Notes: generated by a model not told the origin, from the letters alone. A stretch of DNA of 64,000 nucleotides from Acidovorax sp. 107 (GCF_003058055.1 NZ_QBTZ01000001.1:3490001-3554000); one strand, 5' to 3'; counted from the first letter of the stretch, positions 18,120 to 28,122 are shown. Program-made: numbers and translations.

Positions 18120-18326
18120 AGGGAGGAGAATCTAGAGAAACCAGAAGTAAAGCTGTGATCCAGGCTGCGCCGGAGGGAGTTATTCACAGGGGATGGGGTA
18201 TTATCCCGGCTTTGCCGCAATAGCCTCGAAACCGCCAGGCGTTGTGCGAAAAAAGCCCATAAACACCCCCCTGAATACCTGGCGACGGCAAGCCGACGCG
18301 CATGCCGTGCCCGAGAGGATTTTTGA

Positions 18327-19370
<1,044 letters not shown>

Positions 19371-19501
19371 GCCGGCAGGCCTGTATGCTGCAGGCACTTT
19401 TTTGCGCTCCGAATTGCATGACTGCCCCTGCTCCAATGCTTGTTTCTGAGCACCCGCCCGTGGAGCCCGCTCCCCGCGGCAGACACTGACCGCTGCGCAC
19501 C

Positions 19502-20425
19502 ATGCCCCTGGGTACTCTGGAGCGCAGCGCTCCCCCTTTCTTCAAACAGGGCCCTTCGGCCCTGTCGCGTTTGGCCGTGTTCAGTGCGCTCGCACTGTTC
19601 CTCATGGTGGCCGACGCACGCTTTCAGATCACCGGCCCCTTCCGCCAGGCCGTGGCCACCGTGCTGTACCCGGTGCAGTGGCTCATGCTGCAGCCGGTGG
19701 AATTCGCGAGCCACGGGAGCAGCTATTTCCAGTCGCTGCAAACCGCGCAAGAAGGCCTGGATGCCGCCCGCAAGAAGATGACCGTGATGGGCCAGCGCGC
19801 CAACCAGGCCGACCAGTTGGCCATGGAAAACCAGCGGCTGCGCAAACTGCTGGAGCTGCGCGACCGGCTGCAGACACCCGCACAGGCGGCCGAGGTCATC
19901 TACGACACCGCCGACCCCTACACGCGCCGGGTGGTGCTGGACCGAGGGCAACTGGGCGGCGTGGAGCTGGGCGCTCCTGTGATGGACGAGGCCGGCGTGC
20001 TGGGCCAGGTCACCCGCGTATTTCCGCTGGTCAGCGAAGTCACGCTGCTGGTGGACCGTGATCAGGCGATTCCGGTGCTCAACATCCGTACCGGTGTGCG
20101 CGGCGTGGCCTACGGCGACCCGGTGGCAGGCCATGGCGGCGGCATGGAGCTGCGCTTCATGCCCGCCAACGCCGACATCCGCGAAGACGACCTGCTGACC
20201 ACGAGCGGCGTGGATGGCTTGTACGCCCCTGGCCTGCCCGTTGCGCGTGTGGTGAAGGTGGAGCGCCGGGCCGACTCTGCCTTTGCGCGCATCTACTGCG
20301 CTCCGCTGGCCCAGGTGCAGGGCGCGCGCCACGTGGTGGTGCTCAAGCCGCTGGGCGACAACGAATTGCCCCGCCCGGATGCGGCCCCGGCCGCGCCTGC
20401 GACCAAACGCGGAGGCCGCAAATGA
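19502..20425 (+). CDS. mreC: Rod-shape-determining protein MreC
   Basis: A periplasmic scaffold of the elongasome that links MreB/MreD to PBP2. The 307 residues comprise a short cytoplasmic N-terminus, one membrane segment around residues 20-40, a coiled coil (about 75-115, ANQADQLAMENQRLRKLLEL) and the two beta-barrels of the MreC fold (AGVLGQVTRVFPLVSEVTLL). The C-terminal tail is Pro/Ala-rich and ends in basic residues. It follows mreB by 131 bases and mreD by 43. No strong ribosome site precedes the ATG. Confidence 0.95.
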   Translation: MPLGTLERSAPPFFKQGPSALSRLAVFSALALFLMVADARFQITGPFRQAVATVLYPVQWLMLQPVEFASHGSSYFQSLQTAQEGLDAARKKMTVMGQRANQADQLAMENQRLRKLLELRDRLQTPAQAAEVIYDTADPYTRRVVLDRGQLGGVELGAPVMDEAGVLGQVTRVFPLVSEVTLLVDRDQAIPVLNIRTGVRGVAYGDPVAGHGGGMELRFMPANADIREDDLLTTSGVDGLYAPGLPVARVVKVERRADSAFARIYCAPLAQVQGARHVVVLKPLGDNELPRPDAAPAAPATKRGGRK

Positions 20426-20468
20426 CCCACTGCACCACCCCGATGACCCCGACACAAGGAGGCCCGCG

Positions 20469-20987
20469 ATGATCATGCCGCGGGGTGAACCCCTGTTGAT
20501 GCCGGTGAACCCGGTGTTCATATGGGCCAGTCTGGCTGCGGGCCTGGCCATCAACATGCTGCCTTTGGGCCGCGTGGTGTGGATGCCCGATCTGCTGATG
20601 GTGCTGCTGGTGTTCTGGGGCGTGCACCAGCCCCTGCGCATTGGCATGGGCGCGGCGTTTGTGCTGGGCCTGTGCATGGACGTGAGCCAGTCTGCGCTGC
20701 TGGGCCAGCATGCGCTGTCCTACACCGTGCTGTCGTTCGGTGCCATCGCCATCCACCGCCGCCTGCTGTGGTTCAGTGTGCCGTCGCAGGCGTTGCAAGT
20801 GTTTCCGTTGTTTGCCGTTGCCCATGCCATCGAGCTGCTGCTGCGCATGGCCGCAGGTGGGATCTTCCCGGGGTTCTGGAGCTTTCTGGCCCCGTTCCTG
20901 GAGGCGCTGCTGTGGCCCTTGGCCAGCTGGGTGCTGCTGGCGCCCCAGCGCCGCCCACCCGACAAAGACCAGAACCGACCCTTGTGA
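20469..20987 (+). CDS. mreD: Rod-shape-determining protein MreD
   Basis: The small integral membrane partner of MreC, 172 residues with five or six hydrophobic segments. The start at ATG 20469 is chosen because a near-perfect AAGGAGG lies just upstream. The frame continues further upstream inside mreC but only as a shadow. Family features: FIWASLAAGLAINMLPLG at the N-terminus and the LGLCMDVSQSALLGQHALSY segment. It ends 10 bases before an R2 repeat, which separates it from mrdA. Confidence 0.93.
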   Translation: MIMPRGEPLLMPVNPVFIWASLAAGLAINMLPLGRVVWMPDLLMVLLVFWGVHQPLRIGMGAAFVLGLCMDVSQSALLGQHALSYTVLSFGAIAIHRRLLWFSVPSQALQVFPLFAVAHAIELLLRMAAGGIFPGFWSFLAPFLEALLWPLASWVLLAPQRRPPDKDQNRPL

Positions 20988-20997
20988 ACATGAGGCA

Positions 20998-21096
20998 ACT
21001 CCCTGAGCGGCTGCGCCGCTTCCCCCTTATCTCGCAGCGCTGTGCACTGCGGGCGGGGGGGCGGCGCGCTCGCGGCGGGGCGGCCCTTGCCCGGTA
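20998..21096 (+). repeat. Dispersed GC-rich repeat R2, copy b, within mre operon
   Basis: Conserved blocks CCCTGAGCGGCTGCG, CTTCCCCCTTATCTCG and GCGGCGGGGCGGCCCTTG appear in the same order as in copy c at 50790-50879. It fills most of the 172-base gap between mreD and mrdA. Confidence 0.7.
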
Positions 21097-21159
21097 TCCC
21101 CTGGCCTGGTCCGCGCCAGTCGCACAGGCAGCGAGTTTCTGGGCCTTGTCTTCGGGGGG

Positions 21160-23106
21160 ATGGCCATGACCGAGGTGCGCAGCAGCGAAGCCGACGCCTC
21201 GCGGTTCCGGGGCCGCGCCGTGGTGGTGGGCCTGGTGGTGATGGCGGCGTTCTGCATGGTGGCAGCGCGGCTGGTGTACCTGCAGGTGGTGCGCCATGAG
21301 GACCTGGCGGCTCAGGCCGAAAGCAACCGCACGGCCGTGGTGCCCATCGTGCCCAACCGGGGGCTCATCCTGGACCGCAACGGGGTGGTGCTGGCCACCA
21401 ACTATTCAGCCTACACGCTGGAGATCACGCCCTCCCGCGCGGGGGTGCTGGACGAGACCATCGACGCCCTGTCCAAGGTGGTGGACATCCAGGCGCGCGA
21501 CCGCCGCCGGTTCAAGCGGCTCATGGAAGAGTCGCGCAACTTCGAATCCCTGCCCATCCGCACCCGCCTGACCGACCAGGAGGTGGCGCGTTTCACCGCC
21601 CAGCGCTACCGCTTTCCGGGTGTGGACATCAAGGCGCGGCTGTTTCGCAACTACCCGCTGGGCGACGTGGCCAGCCATGCCATCGGCTACATCGGCCGCA
21701 TCAACCAGACCGAGAAGGCCCGCATCCAGGACTCGGAAGACGAGGCGAACTACCGGGGCACGGAATACATCGGCAAGCTGGGCATCGAGCACAGTTTTGA
21801 GTCGGCCCTGCATGGCGCGACCGGTGTGGAGCAGATGGAAACCTCGGCGGGCGGCCGTGCCGTGCGCAAGCTGTCCAGCCACGCGGCCACCCCGGGCGAC
21901 AGCGTGATGCTGTCCATCGACATCAAGCTGCAAAAACTCATCGAAGAGCTGTATGGCAGCCGCCGGGGCGCCCTGGTAGCCATCGACCCCCGCAACGGCG
22001 AGATTCTGGCGCTGGTGAGCAAGCCCACGTTCGACCCCAACCTGTTCGTCGAAGGCATCGACGCCGAAAACTGGGCCGCGCTCAACGAGTCCATCGACAA
22101 GCCGCTGCTCAACCGCGCCCTGCGCGGCACCTACCCACCCGGCTCCACCTACAAGCCCTTCATGGCCCTGGCGGCCCTGCAGCTGAACAAGCGCTCGCCC
22201 AGCCTGGTGGTGAACGACCCGGGGTTCTATACCTTTGGCGGCCACACCTTCCGCAGCCACGAAGGCGGCCTGGGCGGTGTGGACATGCACCGCGCCATCC
22301 AGTTCTCCAGCAACACCTACTTTTATTCGCTGGCCGTGGACATGGGCGTGGACGCCATCCACGACTTCATGAAGCCGCTGGGTTTCGGCCAGTCCACGGG
22401 CATCGACCTCAACGGCGAAGTGCGGGGCACGCTGCCCAGCACCGAATGGAAGCGCAACACCTACAAGCGGGCCGACATGAAGCGCTGGTTCCCGGGCGAA
22501 ACCGTGTCGCTAGGCATTGGCCAGGGCTACAACAACTTCACCATGCTGCAGCTGGCGCTCGCTGAGGCCACGCTGGCCAATGGCGGCATCCGCTACCGCC
22601 CGCACATGGCCAAGGCGGTGAAGAATGCGGTCACCGGCGCCATCACCGAGATCGTGCAGCCCCCCGGCATCAACCTGGGCTACCAGGCCAAGAACGTGGA
22701 GCTGGTGCGCAATGCCCTGGTGGCGGTGAACAAGGGCGGCACAGGCACGCGGGTGTTCATGGGCGCGCCCTACACCTCGGCCGGCAAGACGGGCACCGCC
22801 CAGGCCGTGAGCCTGGGCCAGAACGTGAAGTACAACGCCAGGGCGCTCGAAGAACACCAGCGCGACCACTCGCTGTTCGCCGCCTTTGCCCCCGCCGAGA
22901 ATCCCACCATCGCACTGGCGGCCATCGTCGAGAACGCGGGCTTTGGCGCCGCCCATGCCGCCCCGATTGCGCGGCGCGTGTTTGACTACTGGCTGATGGG
23001 CGAGTACCCCAGCGAAGAAGACATCGCCGCCGTGCAGAAGGGCCTGGCCAGTGCGCCCATGGGCAAGCCCCGCAAGGTCGACGAGGTACCGTTGGTGGCA
23101 CCTTGA
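21160..23106 (+). CDS. mrdA: Penicillin-binding protein 2 (elongasome transpeptidase)
   Basis: A class B PBP, the D,D-transpeptidase for lateral wall synthesis. 648 residues: short cytoplasmic tail, one membrane anchor around 22-42, pedestal domain, then the transpeptidase domain with SxxK at S329 (STYK), SxN at S383 (SSN) and KTG at K543 (KTGTAQ). All catalytic residues are intact. Two ATGs lie two codons apart (21160, 21166), and a GGGGGG run precedes the first. It ends the mre cluster: the usual next gene rodA is absent and a leftward exporter follows instead. Confidence 0.96.
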   Translation: MAMTEVRSSEADASRFRGRAVVVGLVVMAAFCMVAARLVYLQVVRHEDLAAQAESNRTAVVPIVPNRGLILDRNGVVLATNYSAYTLEITPSRAGVLDETIDALSKVVDIQARDRRRFKRLMEESRNFESLPIRTRLTDQEVARFTAQRYRFPGVDIKARLFRNYPLGDVASHAIGYIGRINQTEKARIQDSEDEANYRGTEYIGKLGIEHSFESALHGATGVEQMETSAGGRAVRKLSSHAATPGDSVMLSIDIKLQKLIEELYGSRRGALVAIDPRNGEILALVSKPTFDPNLFVEGIDAENWAALNESIDKPLLNRALRGTYPPGSTYKPFMALAALQLNKRSPSLVVNDPGFYTFGGHTFRSHEGGLGGVDMHRAIQFSSNTYFYSLAVDMGVDAIHDFMKPLGFGQSTGIDLNGEVRGTLPSTEWKRNTYKRADMKRWFPGETVSLGIGQGYNNFTMLQLALAEATLANGGIRYRPHMAKAVKNAVTGAITEIVQPPGINLGYQAKNVELVRNALVAVNKGGTGTRVFMGAPYTSAGKTGTAQAVSLGQNVKYNARALEEHQRDHSLFAAFAPAENPTIALAAIVENAGFGAAHAAPIARRVFDYWLMGEYPSEEDIAAVQKGLASAPMGKPRKVDEVPLVAP

Positions 23107-23120
23107 TGGAATGCCTGATT

Positions 23121-23182
23121 GCTCCCAAATACATAGCAATTGACGCAATATCGACTAGCGCTATCGGGTTTTTTGGCTTCAA
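23121..23182 (-). repeat. Dispersed AT-rich repeat R1, copy D
   Basis: Minus-strand core GAAGCCAAAAAACCCGAT, then AGCGCTAGT, ATATTGCG and GCTATGTA. It lies between the convergent mrdA and DMT exporter genes, where a terminator would be expected. Confidence 0.65.
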
Positions 23183-23223
23183 AAGCTGACACAGGATGCC
23201 TGCGGGCTTGTCCGTCGATGGAG

Positions 23224-24111
23224 CTACGCAGGGGCGGCGCGCGGTGATGGCTGGAGCTGGCTGAAAACCAGCGCAGCCACCATCAGCGCTGCCCCGCTCA
23301 GCCCGGCCCAGCCCATCTGCTCGCCCAGCAGCGCCCACGCCGTGAGCGCGGCAAATACCGGCTCCAGTCCGAACACGATGGCGCTGCGCATGGCGTCCAC
23401 GCGCTGCTGGCCCCAGGCCTGCAGCGTCACCACCACCACGCTCGCGAGCAGGCCCAGGTACAGCAGGGCCACCAAGGCATCCGCCGGCAAATGGGCGACG
23501 GAGCGCACCCAGTCCATGTTGCCGCTTTGCACCAGCAGCAGTGCGCTGGAGGCCAGCGCCATCACCGTGGCCTGTGCGGCGGCCATGCGGGTGGCGCGCA
23601 GGGGCTGCGCGGCCGTGCGGCGCGCGCACTCTTCCAGCGCCAGGATGTACAGCGCGTAGAACACGGTGCTGGCCAGCGTCAGCGTATCGCCCAGGTTCCA
23701 GGGCTCGTTCTCGTGGAACATCAGCGCCATGCCCGCCAGTGCCATCATGCAGGCGGCCCACAGGCGCCAGCCGTAGCGCCGTCCCAGCGCCGCCATCGCA
23801 ATCAGCGGCACCACCAGCACGTTCAGGCCGGTGACAAACGCGTTGCGGTTGCTGCTGGTGCGCGCCAGCCCCTCAATCTGCAGCCAGAACGCCAGGAACA
23901 GCAGCAGGCCTAAAGCGCAGCCCCAGCGCCGCTCGTGGCGCAGCATGCCGCGCCACAGGGGTGCCAGTACCACCAGCGCAATCACAAAGCGCAGCCAGAT
24001 GATCTGCAGCGCGTCCAGGTGCGCCGAGAGCAGTTTCATCGCCGGGAAGGTGGTGCCCCACACCACGGTCACGGCCAGCAGGGCCATCAGGCCCCAGCGT
24101 TCAGTACGCAT
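23224..24111 (-). CDS. EamA/DMT-family transporter
   Basis: A 295-residue membrane protein with ten hydrophobic segments arranged as two EamA repeats of five helices each. The drug/metabolite transporter superfamily includes exporters of amino acids and metabolites. Near the N-terminus WGTTFPAMKLL is typical, and RFVIALVVLAPLW follows in helix 2. The ATG at 24111 (MRTERWGL) is preferred to a TTG at 24132, since the upstream residues are not hydrophobic-helix related. It lies just downstream of the terminator that ends the ABC transporter operon. Substrate unknown. Confidence 0.88.
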   Translation of the reverse strand: MRTERWGLMALLAVTVVWGTTFPAMKLLSAHLDALQIIWLRFVIALVVLAPLWRGMLRHERRWGCALGLLLFLAFWLQIEGLARTSSNRNAFVTGLNVLVVPLIAMAALGRRYGWRLWAACMMALAGMALMFHENEPWNLGDTLTLASTVFYALYILALEECARRTAAQPLRATRMAAAQATVMALASSALLLVQSGNMDWVRSVAHLPADALVALLYLGLLASVVVVTLQAWGQQRVDAMRSAIVFGLEPVFAALTAWALLGEQMGWAGLSGAALMVAALVFSQLQPSPRAAPA

Positions 24112-24130
24112 CGAAAGAAATCCCCCAACC

Positions 24131-24165
24131 AAAAAAGAAAAAGGGCCGCCGGTTGCCCGGCGGCC
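24131..24165 (-). terminator. Intrinsic terminator after amino-acid ABC operon
   Basis: On the minus strand a perfect 9-bp stem GGCCGCCGG/CCGGCGGCC with a four-base loop is followed by CTTTTTCTTTTTT. It lies 30 bases after the stop of the ABC ATPase gene. Confidence 0.92.
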
Positions 24166-24194
24166 TTGGCGTCGCAGCGCGGCGCGGCCCCGGG

Positions 24195-24947
24195 TCAGTG
24201 GCTGACCTGGCCCAGAAACGCCCGGATACGGTCGTTGGCCGGGTTGCTGAAGAACTCCTGCGGAGGCGCATCGTGGGCGATGCGGCCCTGGTCGAAGAAC
24301 ATGACGCGGTCGGCCACCTCGCGCGCAAAGCCCATTTCGTGGGTGACCACGATCATGGTCATGCCGCCACGGGCCAGGCCACGCATCACGTCCAGCACTT
24401 CCTTGACCATCTCGGGGTCCAGCGCCGAGGTGGGCTCGTCAAACAGCATCACCTTGGGCTGCATGGCCAGCGCCCGCGCAATGGCCACCCGCTGCTGCTG
24501 CCCGCCCGACAGCTGCCAGGGGTACTTGTGTGCGTGGTCCTGCATGCCCACACGGCGCAGCAGCTGCATGGCTTCGTCGTTGGCCTGCGTGCGCGGCGTG
24601 CGGCGGATGCGGCGGGGGGCCAGGGTCACGTTGTCCAGCACGCTCATGTGGCCGAACAGATTGAACTGCTGGAACACCATGCCCACCTCGCAGCGCTGGC
24701 GCTGCAGGGTGCTGATGTCATCGCACACCTCCACGCCATCGATGGTGATGCGCCCACTGTCGTGGGGCTCCAGGCGGTTGATGGCGCGCAGCAGCGTGCT
24801 CTTGCCCGAACCCGAGGCGCCGATGATTACCGTCACCTCGCCGGTGTGGAACACGGTAGAGACATCCTTGAGCACCTGGTGCGAGCCGAACGACTTGCAC
24901 ACCCGCTCGGCCACGATGTAGGGCTTGGGTGGAGTGTGGGGGTTCAT
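24195..24947 (-). CDS. Polar amino acid ABC transporter, ATP-binding protein
   Basis: A 250-residue ATPase of the HisP/GlnQ type. Walker [11 protein letters not shown]-loop region, signature LSGGQQQRV, Walker [15 protein letters not shown] and the H-loop His in VVTHEMGFA are all intact. Family conventions ([13 protein letters not shown]) place it with amino acid importers. Its ATG overlaps the permease stop by four bases (24944-24947), so the two are translationally coupled. It is the last gene of the SBP-permease-ATPase operon. It energises uptake; substrate specificity rests with the binding protein. Confidence 0.95.
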   Translation of the reverse strand: MNPHTPPKPYIVAERVCKSFGSHQVLKDVSTVFHTGEVTVIIGASGSGKSTLLRAINRLEPHDSGRITIDGVEVCDDISTLQRQRCEVGMVFQQFNLFGHMSVLDNVTLAPRRIRRTPRTQANDEAMQLLRRVGMQDHAHKYPWQLSGGQQQRVAIARALAMQPKVMLFDEPTSALDPEMVKEVLDVMRGLARGGMTMIVVTHEMGFAREVADRVMFFDQGRIAHDAPPQEFFSNPANDRIRAFLGQVSH

Positions 24948-25726
24948 TGGTTACGGCCCTCCACGTCAAAGCGGTACTCGACGGCGTTGGAGATTTGGGT
25001 CACCAGCGTGGTCAGCAGCAGGTAGGTGATGGCCACCGTGGTCAGCGTGGCGATGGGCTGGAAGGTGGCCGACTGGATGCGGTTGCCCACGTTGGTCAGC
25101 TCCACCACACCAATGGCATAGGCCAGCGACGAGTCCTTGAGCAGCGCCACAAAGTTGCTCACCAGCGGCGGCAGCGAGATCTTGAACGCCTGCGGAAACA
25201 CCACATCCATGAACACATGCATGCGGCCCAGGCCCAGCGCCCGGGCGGCTTCAGTCTGCCCGCGCGGCACGGCCAGCAGGCCCGCGCGCAGGGCCTCGGC
25301 GTTGTACGCGCCCACGTTCAGTCCCAGGGCCACCACGGCGGCCGCAAAGTCGGGCAGGTTCAACCCCGGAACCAGCACCGGCAGCGCAAAGTACACAAAC
25401 AGGATCTGCACCAAGAGCGGGGTGCCGCGAATGGCCCAGATGTACACGCCAGCAATCCAGCGCACGGGCGTCCAGCGGGCCGTACGGGCCAGCGCCGCTG
25501 CCGTGCCCAGCACCAGTCCCACGGCACCGCTGACCAGCGTGAGCCATAGCGTGGTGCGCGCACCTTCAGAAAACGCCTGGGCGTTGGGGCCGATGGGGTC
25601 GGGAAAGAACGACAGCAGGTGGCCCAGCAGCGAGAGAGCCAGCACCATCACCACCAGTGCAGCGACCAGCGTGGCATTGCTGCGCTGCTGTCGGGACCAG
25701 CCTTGTGGCCAAAGAGCGAGAAGCAT
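24944..25726 (-). CDS. Polar amino acid ABC transporter, permease
   Basis: A 260-residue membrane subunit of the HisMQ family. It shows a first segment around residues 20-40 and four to five further segments. The EAA-type loop that docks the ATPase is seen as [30 protein letters not shown], diagnostic of amino acid permeases, lies in the middle. Only one permease gene is present, so the transporter is probably a homodimer of this subunit. It follows the binding-protein gene by 127 bases, and an attenuator hairpin sits between them. Confidence 0.94.
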   Translation of the reverse strand: MLLALWPQGWSRQQRSNATLVAALVVMVLALSLLGHLLSFFPDPIGPNAQAFSEGARTTLWLTLVSGAVGLVLGTAAALARTARWTPVRWIAGVYIWAIRGTPLLVQILFVYFALPVLVPGLNLPDFAAAVVALGLNVGAYNAEALRAGLLAVPRGQTEAARALGLGRMHVFMDVVFPQAFKISLPPLVSNFVALLKDSSLAYAIGVVELTNVGNRIQSATFQPIATLTTVAITYLLLTTLVTQISNAVEYRFDVEGRNQ

Positions 25727-25795
25727 GGATCGGACGACCAGAAGGTCTTGGTTGGAAATCGGGTGGGCGGCGGGAACATTGCCCTATGCCGCCAC

Positions 25796-25838
25796 AAAAG
25801 GCAAAAGGTGCGCAGAGGCTCCTGGCCTTCTGCGCACC
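25796..25838 (-). terminator. Attenuating terminator between binding protein and permease
   Basis: On the minus strand GGTGCGCAGA pairs perfectly with TCTGCGCACC across a 12-base loop, followed by TTTTGCCTTTT. It sits 16 bases after the binding-protein stop codon. Such partial terminators typically let the binding protein outnumber the membrane subunits. Confidence 0.8.
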
Positions 25839-25853
25839 CCATGTGCCATCACA

Positions 25854-26618
25854 TCAGTTGCAGCGCACGTCTTCGTTGAAGTACTTCTTGGAGACGGCGG
25901 CGTAGCTGCCATCGGCCAGCACTTCGGTGAACGCCTTGTTCCAGGCATCGGCCAGGCCGGTGTTGCCCTTGGCCATGGCGGGGGCGATGCGCTCGATGAA
26001 CAGCATGTCGCCCAGCTTGAAGCCAGCCTTGGCGTTCTTGGCGGCGGCTTCCTTGGCCACGAACTTGTCGCTGACCCAGGCGTCCACGCGCTTGGAGATC
26101 AGGGCGCGCTGGGCGTCGGTGTCTTGCGGGAAGTTCTTCACTTCCTTCACGCCGCTGACCTTCTTGACCTGCTCTAGGTAGCTGGTGCCGGTCTGCACGG
26201 CCACGACCTTGCCGGTCAGGTCCTTGGCGTTGCGGATCTTGTCGTCCATGGCCACGATGATGCCGCCCGAGCAGTAATGGGGGTTGGCAAAGGTCACGGC
26301 CTTGGAGCGCTCGTCGGTCACACCGTGCGAGGCGATCACGGCGTCCCAGCGGTTCTGGCCCAGGCCGGTCAGCAGCGCGTCAAAGCCCAGGGTCTTCCAT
26401 TCGAGCTTGAGACCCATCTTTTTGACCACCAGCTCTGCCACTTCCACTTCGAAACCTGTCAGCTTGGTGCCTTCAAAGTAGTTGAACGGGGCAAACTGGC
26501 CCTCGGTGGCCACGATGATCTTGCCGTCCTTCTTGACTTCGTCCAGCGTGCGGGCCTGGACGGCGAGGGCAGCGCACAGCGCCACGGCGGTGACAACGGC
26601 AGACTTGAAAAATTGCAT
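25854..26618 (-). CDS. Periplasmic amino-acid-binding protein of ABC transporter
   Basis: A 254-residue solute-binding protein of family 3. The start at ATG 26618 gives a clean signal peptide (MQFFKSAVVTAVALCAALAV, cleaved after QA). Mature features: GKIIVATEGQFAPFNYFEG at the N-terminus, GFDALLTGLGQNRWDAVI in the first lobe, and GKVVAVQTGTSYLEQ at the hinge. This fits a polar-amino-acid receptor, but the ligand cannot be read from sequence. Two Cys remain in the mature protein (HYCSGG and the RCN C-terminus), which could form a disulfide. First gene of the operon. Confidence 0.93.
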   Translation of the reverse strand: MQFFKSAVVTAVALCAALAVQARTLDEVKKDGKIIVATEGQFAPFNYFEGTKLTGFEVEVAELVVKKMGLKLEWKTLGFDALLTGLGQNRWDAVIASHGVTDERSKAVTFANPHYCSGGIIVAMDDKIRNAKDLTGKVVAVQTGTSYLEQVKKVSGVKEVKNFPQDTDAQRALISKRVDAWVSDKFVAKEAAAKNAKAGFKLGDMLFIERIAPAMAKGNTGLADAWNKAFTEVLADGSYAAVSKKYFNEDVRCN

Positions 26619-26648
26619 GACAGGTTCCTGTGGGGGTGGTTCAGGTAC

Positions 26649-26680
26649 AAAAAATCCGGCCTGCGGGTAGGCAGGCCGGA
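26649..26680 (-). terminator. Intrinsic terminator upstream of the ABC operon
   Basis: On the minus strand a perfect 10-bp stem TCCGGCCTGC/GCAGGCCGGA, six-base loop, is followed by TTTTTTG. It lies about 200 bases downstream of the TauE-like gene and insulates the ABC operon from it. Confidence 0.85.
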
Positions 26681-26879
26681 ACGGGTGAATAAGGGCATCG
26701 CCGTTGGCGATGGGCCCCGTCATCAAACGGAAACGTGCAGAAATTATAGGACGCACGTTCACATCCGGGCCATGCAGGGCAACCCCGATGACCTCGGAGC
26801 GCCCTGGTGGTAGGCCGTGCAGCGCGTCGCAAGTTGGGTGCCACCCTGGCAACCGAACCCTGGTGCGTGAAGAGCAGGC

Positions 26880-27638
26880 CTACCGCAGGAAAGCGTCGTA
26901 CCCCGTCTTCAAGATCAGCGTGCTCACCACCACGATGAAGATGCCCCGCACAAAGCCAGTGCCATGCTTGAGCGCCATGTGCGTGCCCAGCAGGCTGCCC
27001 AGCACGTTGGCCACGGCCAGCGTCACCGCAAAGTGCCACCACACATGGCCCTTGGCGGCGAACAGCGCAATCGCGGCAATGTTGGTGGCGCAGTTGAGCA
27101 GCTTGGCCGAGGCCGAGGCATTCAGAAAGTCGTAGCCCAGCAGCCGCACGAACAAGAAGACGAAGAAGCTGCCCGTACCCGGGCCAAAGAACCCGTCATA
27201 AAAGCCGATGAGCACGCCAATCAGGCAGGCGGCGATCACCTCGGCCCGGCCCGCAAACCGGGGCGTGTGGTGCCGCCCCAGCTCCTTCTTGGCCAGTGTG
27301 TAGAGCAGCACGCCCAGCAGCACCAGGGGCAGCAGCTTGCGCAAGAAGTCGGCCGACACCACGGTGACGGCCCAGGCGCCCACGAACGAGCCGGCAAAAC
27401 CGGCGGCCGCGGCCGGCAGCATGGCCGACCAGCGGATCTGCACCTTGCGGCTGTATTGCCAAGTGGCCATGGCCGTGCCCCACACCGAGGCCGCCTTGTT
27501 GGTGCCCAGCAGCGTGGCTGGGGGCGCGCCCGGAAAAGCCGCAAACAGCGCGGGCACCATTACCAGTCCACCGCCTCCCACGATCGCATCCACAAAGCCC
27601 GCGAGCAGCGAGGCCAGGGTCATCAAAATCCATTCCAT
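26880..27638 (-). CDS. TSUP (TauE/SafE) family membrane permease
   Basis: A 252-residue integral membrane protein with seven or eight hydrophobic segments. It begins with LASLLAGFVDAIVGGGGLVM, the conserved first repeat of the TSUP family (DUF81). A second family feature is IGFYDGFFGPGTGSFFVF near the middle. Members export sulfite, sulfoacetate or other organosulfur and oxo-anions. No sulfur metabolism gene is adjacent, so the substrate is open. The ATG at 27638 gives the normal length. The 260 bases between it and the ABC operon hold only a terminator. Confidence 0.9.
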   Translation of the reverse strand: MEWILMTLASLLAGFVDAIVGGGGLVMVPALFAAFPGAPPATLLGTNKAASVWGTAMATWQYSRKVQIRWSAMLPAAAAGFAGSFVGAWAVTVVSADFLRKLLPLVLLGVLLYTLAKKELGRHHTPRFAGRAEVIAACLIGVLIGFYDGFFGPGTGSFFVFLFVRLLGYDFLNASASAKLLNCATNIAAIALFAAKGHVWWHFAVTLAVANVLGSLLGTHMALKHGTGFVRGIFIVVVSTLILKTGYDAFLR

Positions 27639-27687
27639 CGCAGGATTGTCGCACCGGGCCTGCTATCGATTCAGGACTGCTCAGGAT

Positions 27688-27857
27688 CTAGGGATGGCCT
27701 GCATAACCCTCGCGAGTCGGTGGTAGTGCGGATCGGGATGGGCCGCAAGGCGCCTTTTTCTTGCCAATAGCCCGGCTATTGGCAAGAAAAGCAACGCAGC
27801 GGATCGCACGAGGCCGCGCTATCACCGACCGCAGGGAGTTATGCAGGCCATCCCTAG
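27688..27857. repeat. Long imperfect palindrome (about 85-base arms)
   Basis: The outer arms begin with identical CTAGGGATGGCCTGCATAAC (27688 onward, and its reverse complement ending at 27857). They stay about 75% alike inward. The centre is a perfect 17-bp palindrome around 27773 (CTTGCCAATAGC/GCTATTGGCAAG). It occupies a third of the 518-base gap before amt. It has no ORF and looks like a REP-type doublet or a non-autonomous element. The pattern is seen directly; its nature is inference. Confidence 0.75.
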
Positions 27858-27862
27858 CAGGC

Positions 27863-27892
27863 AAGAAAAAGGCGCTGGGATCGCCAGCGCCT
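27863..27892 (-). terminator. Orphan minus-strand intrinsic terminator
   Basis: On the minus strand AGGCGCTGG/CCAGCGCCT with five-base loop CGATC is followed by TTTTTCTT. No recognised minus-strand gene lies between here and amt at 28157, so the transcript it ends is unknown. Confidence 0.8.
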
Positions 27893-28009
27893 GAAAGGGT
27901 TCACACCTCGTTGGGTGTTTTGAATGTGGTTCTTGGTAGAAAGGTTGTCTCCTCGGGCCCCTCGCTTGGCACACCGAAGCGCGCTTTCGAGTGCCGCAAC
28001 TGTAACGGC

Positions 28010-28026
28010 TGCACTTTGCTGGTGCA
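28010..28026. promoter_or_regulatory. Candidate NtrC binding site upstream of amt
   Basis: The 17-base dyad TGCACTTTGCTGGTGCA closely matches the NtrC enhancer consensus TGCACC-N5-GGTGCA. It is centred about 115 bases before the predicted sigma-54 start site, a typical enhancer distance. Confidence 0.75.
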
Positions 28027-28106
28027 TTGGGGGTTTCCCGCCCCCCGTTGTTGGGCGCCGGAGGGACGGCCGGTGCGTCCTGTGCCCCGATTCGGTGGGA
28101 CTTTGC

Positions 28107-28122
28107 TGGCATGGCTCGTGCA
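28107..28122 (+). promoter_or_regulatory. Candidate sigma-54 promoter of amt
   Basis: TGGCATGGCTCGTGCA has GG and GC dinucleotides separated by exactly ten bases, as required at -24/-12. It closely fits the consensus TGGCACG-N4-TTGCA. The predicted start near 28133 leaves a leader of about 25 bases with AAGGGAG before the ATG at 28157. Confidence 0.78.

Noticed and set aside
27967..27980. Second sigma-54-like box TGGCACACCGAAGC upstream of amt
   Set aside because: The spacing between GG and GC is nine bases, not ten, and there is no properly placed start for a gene behind it.
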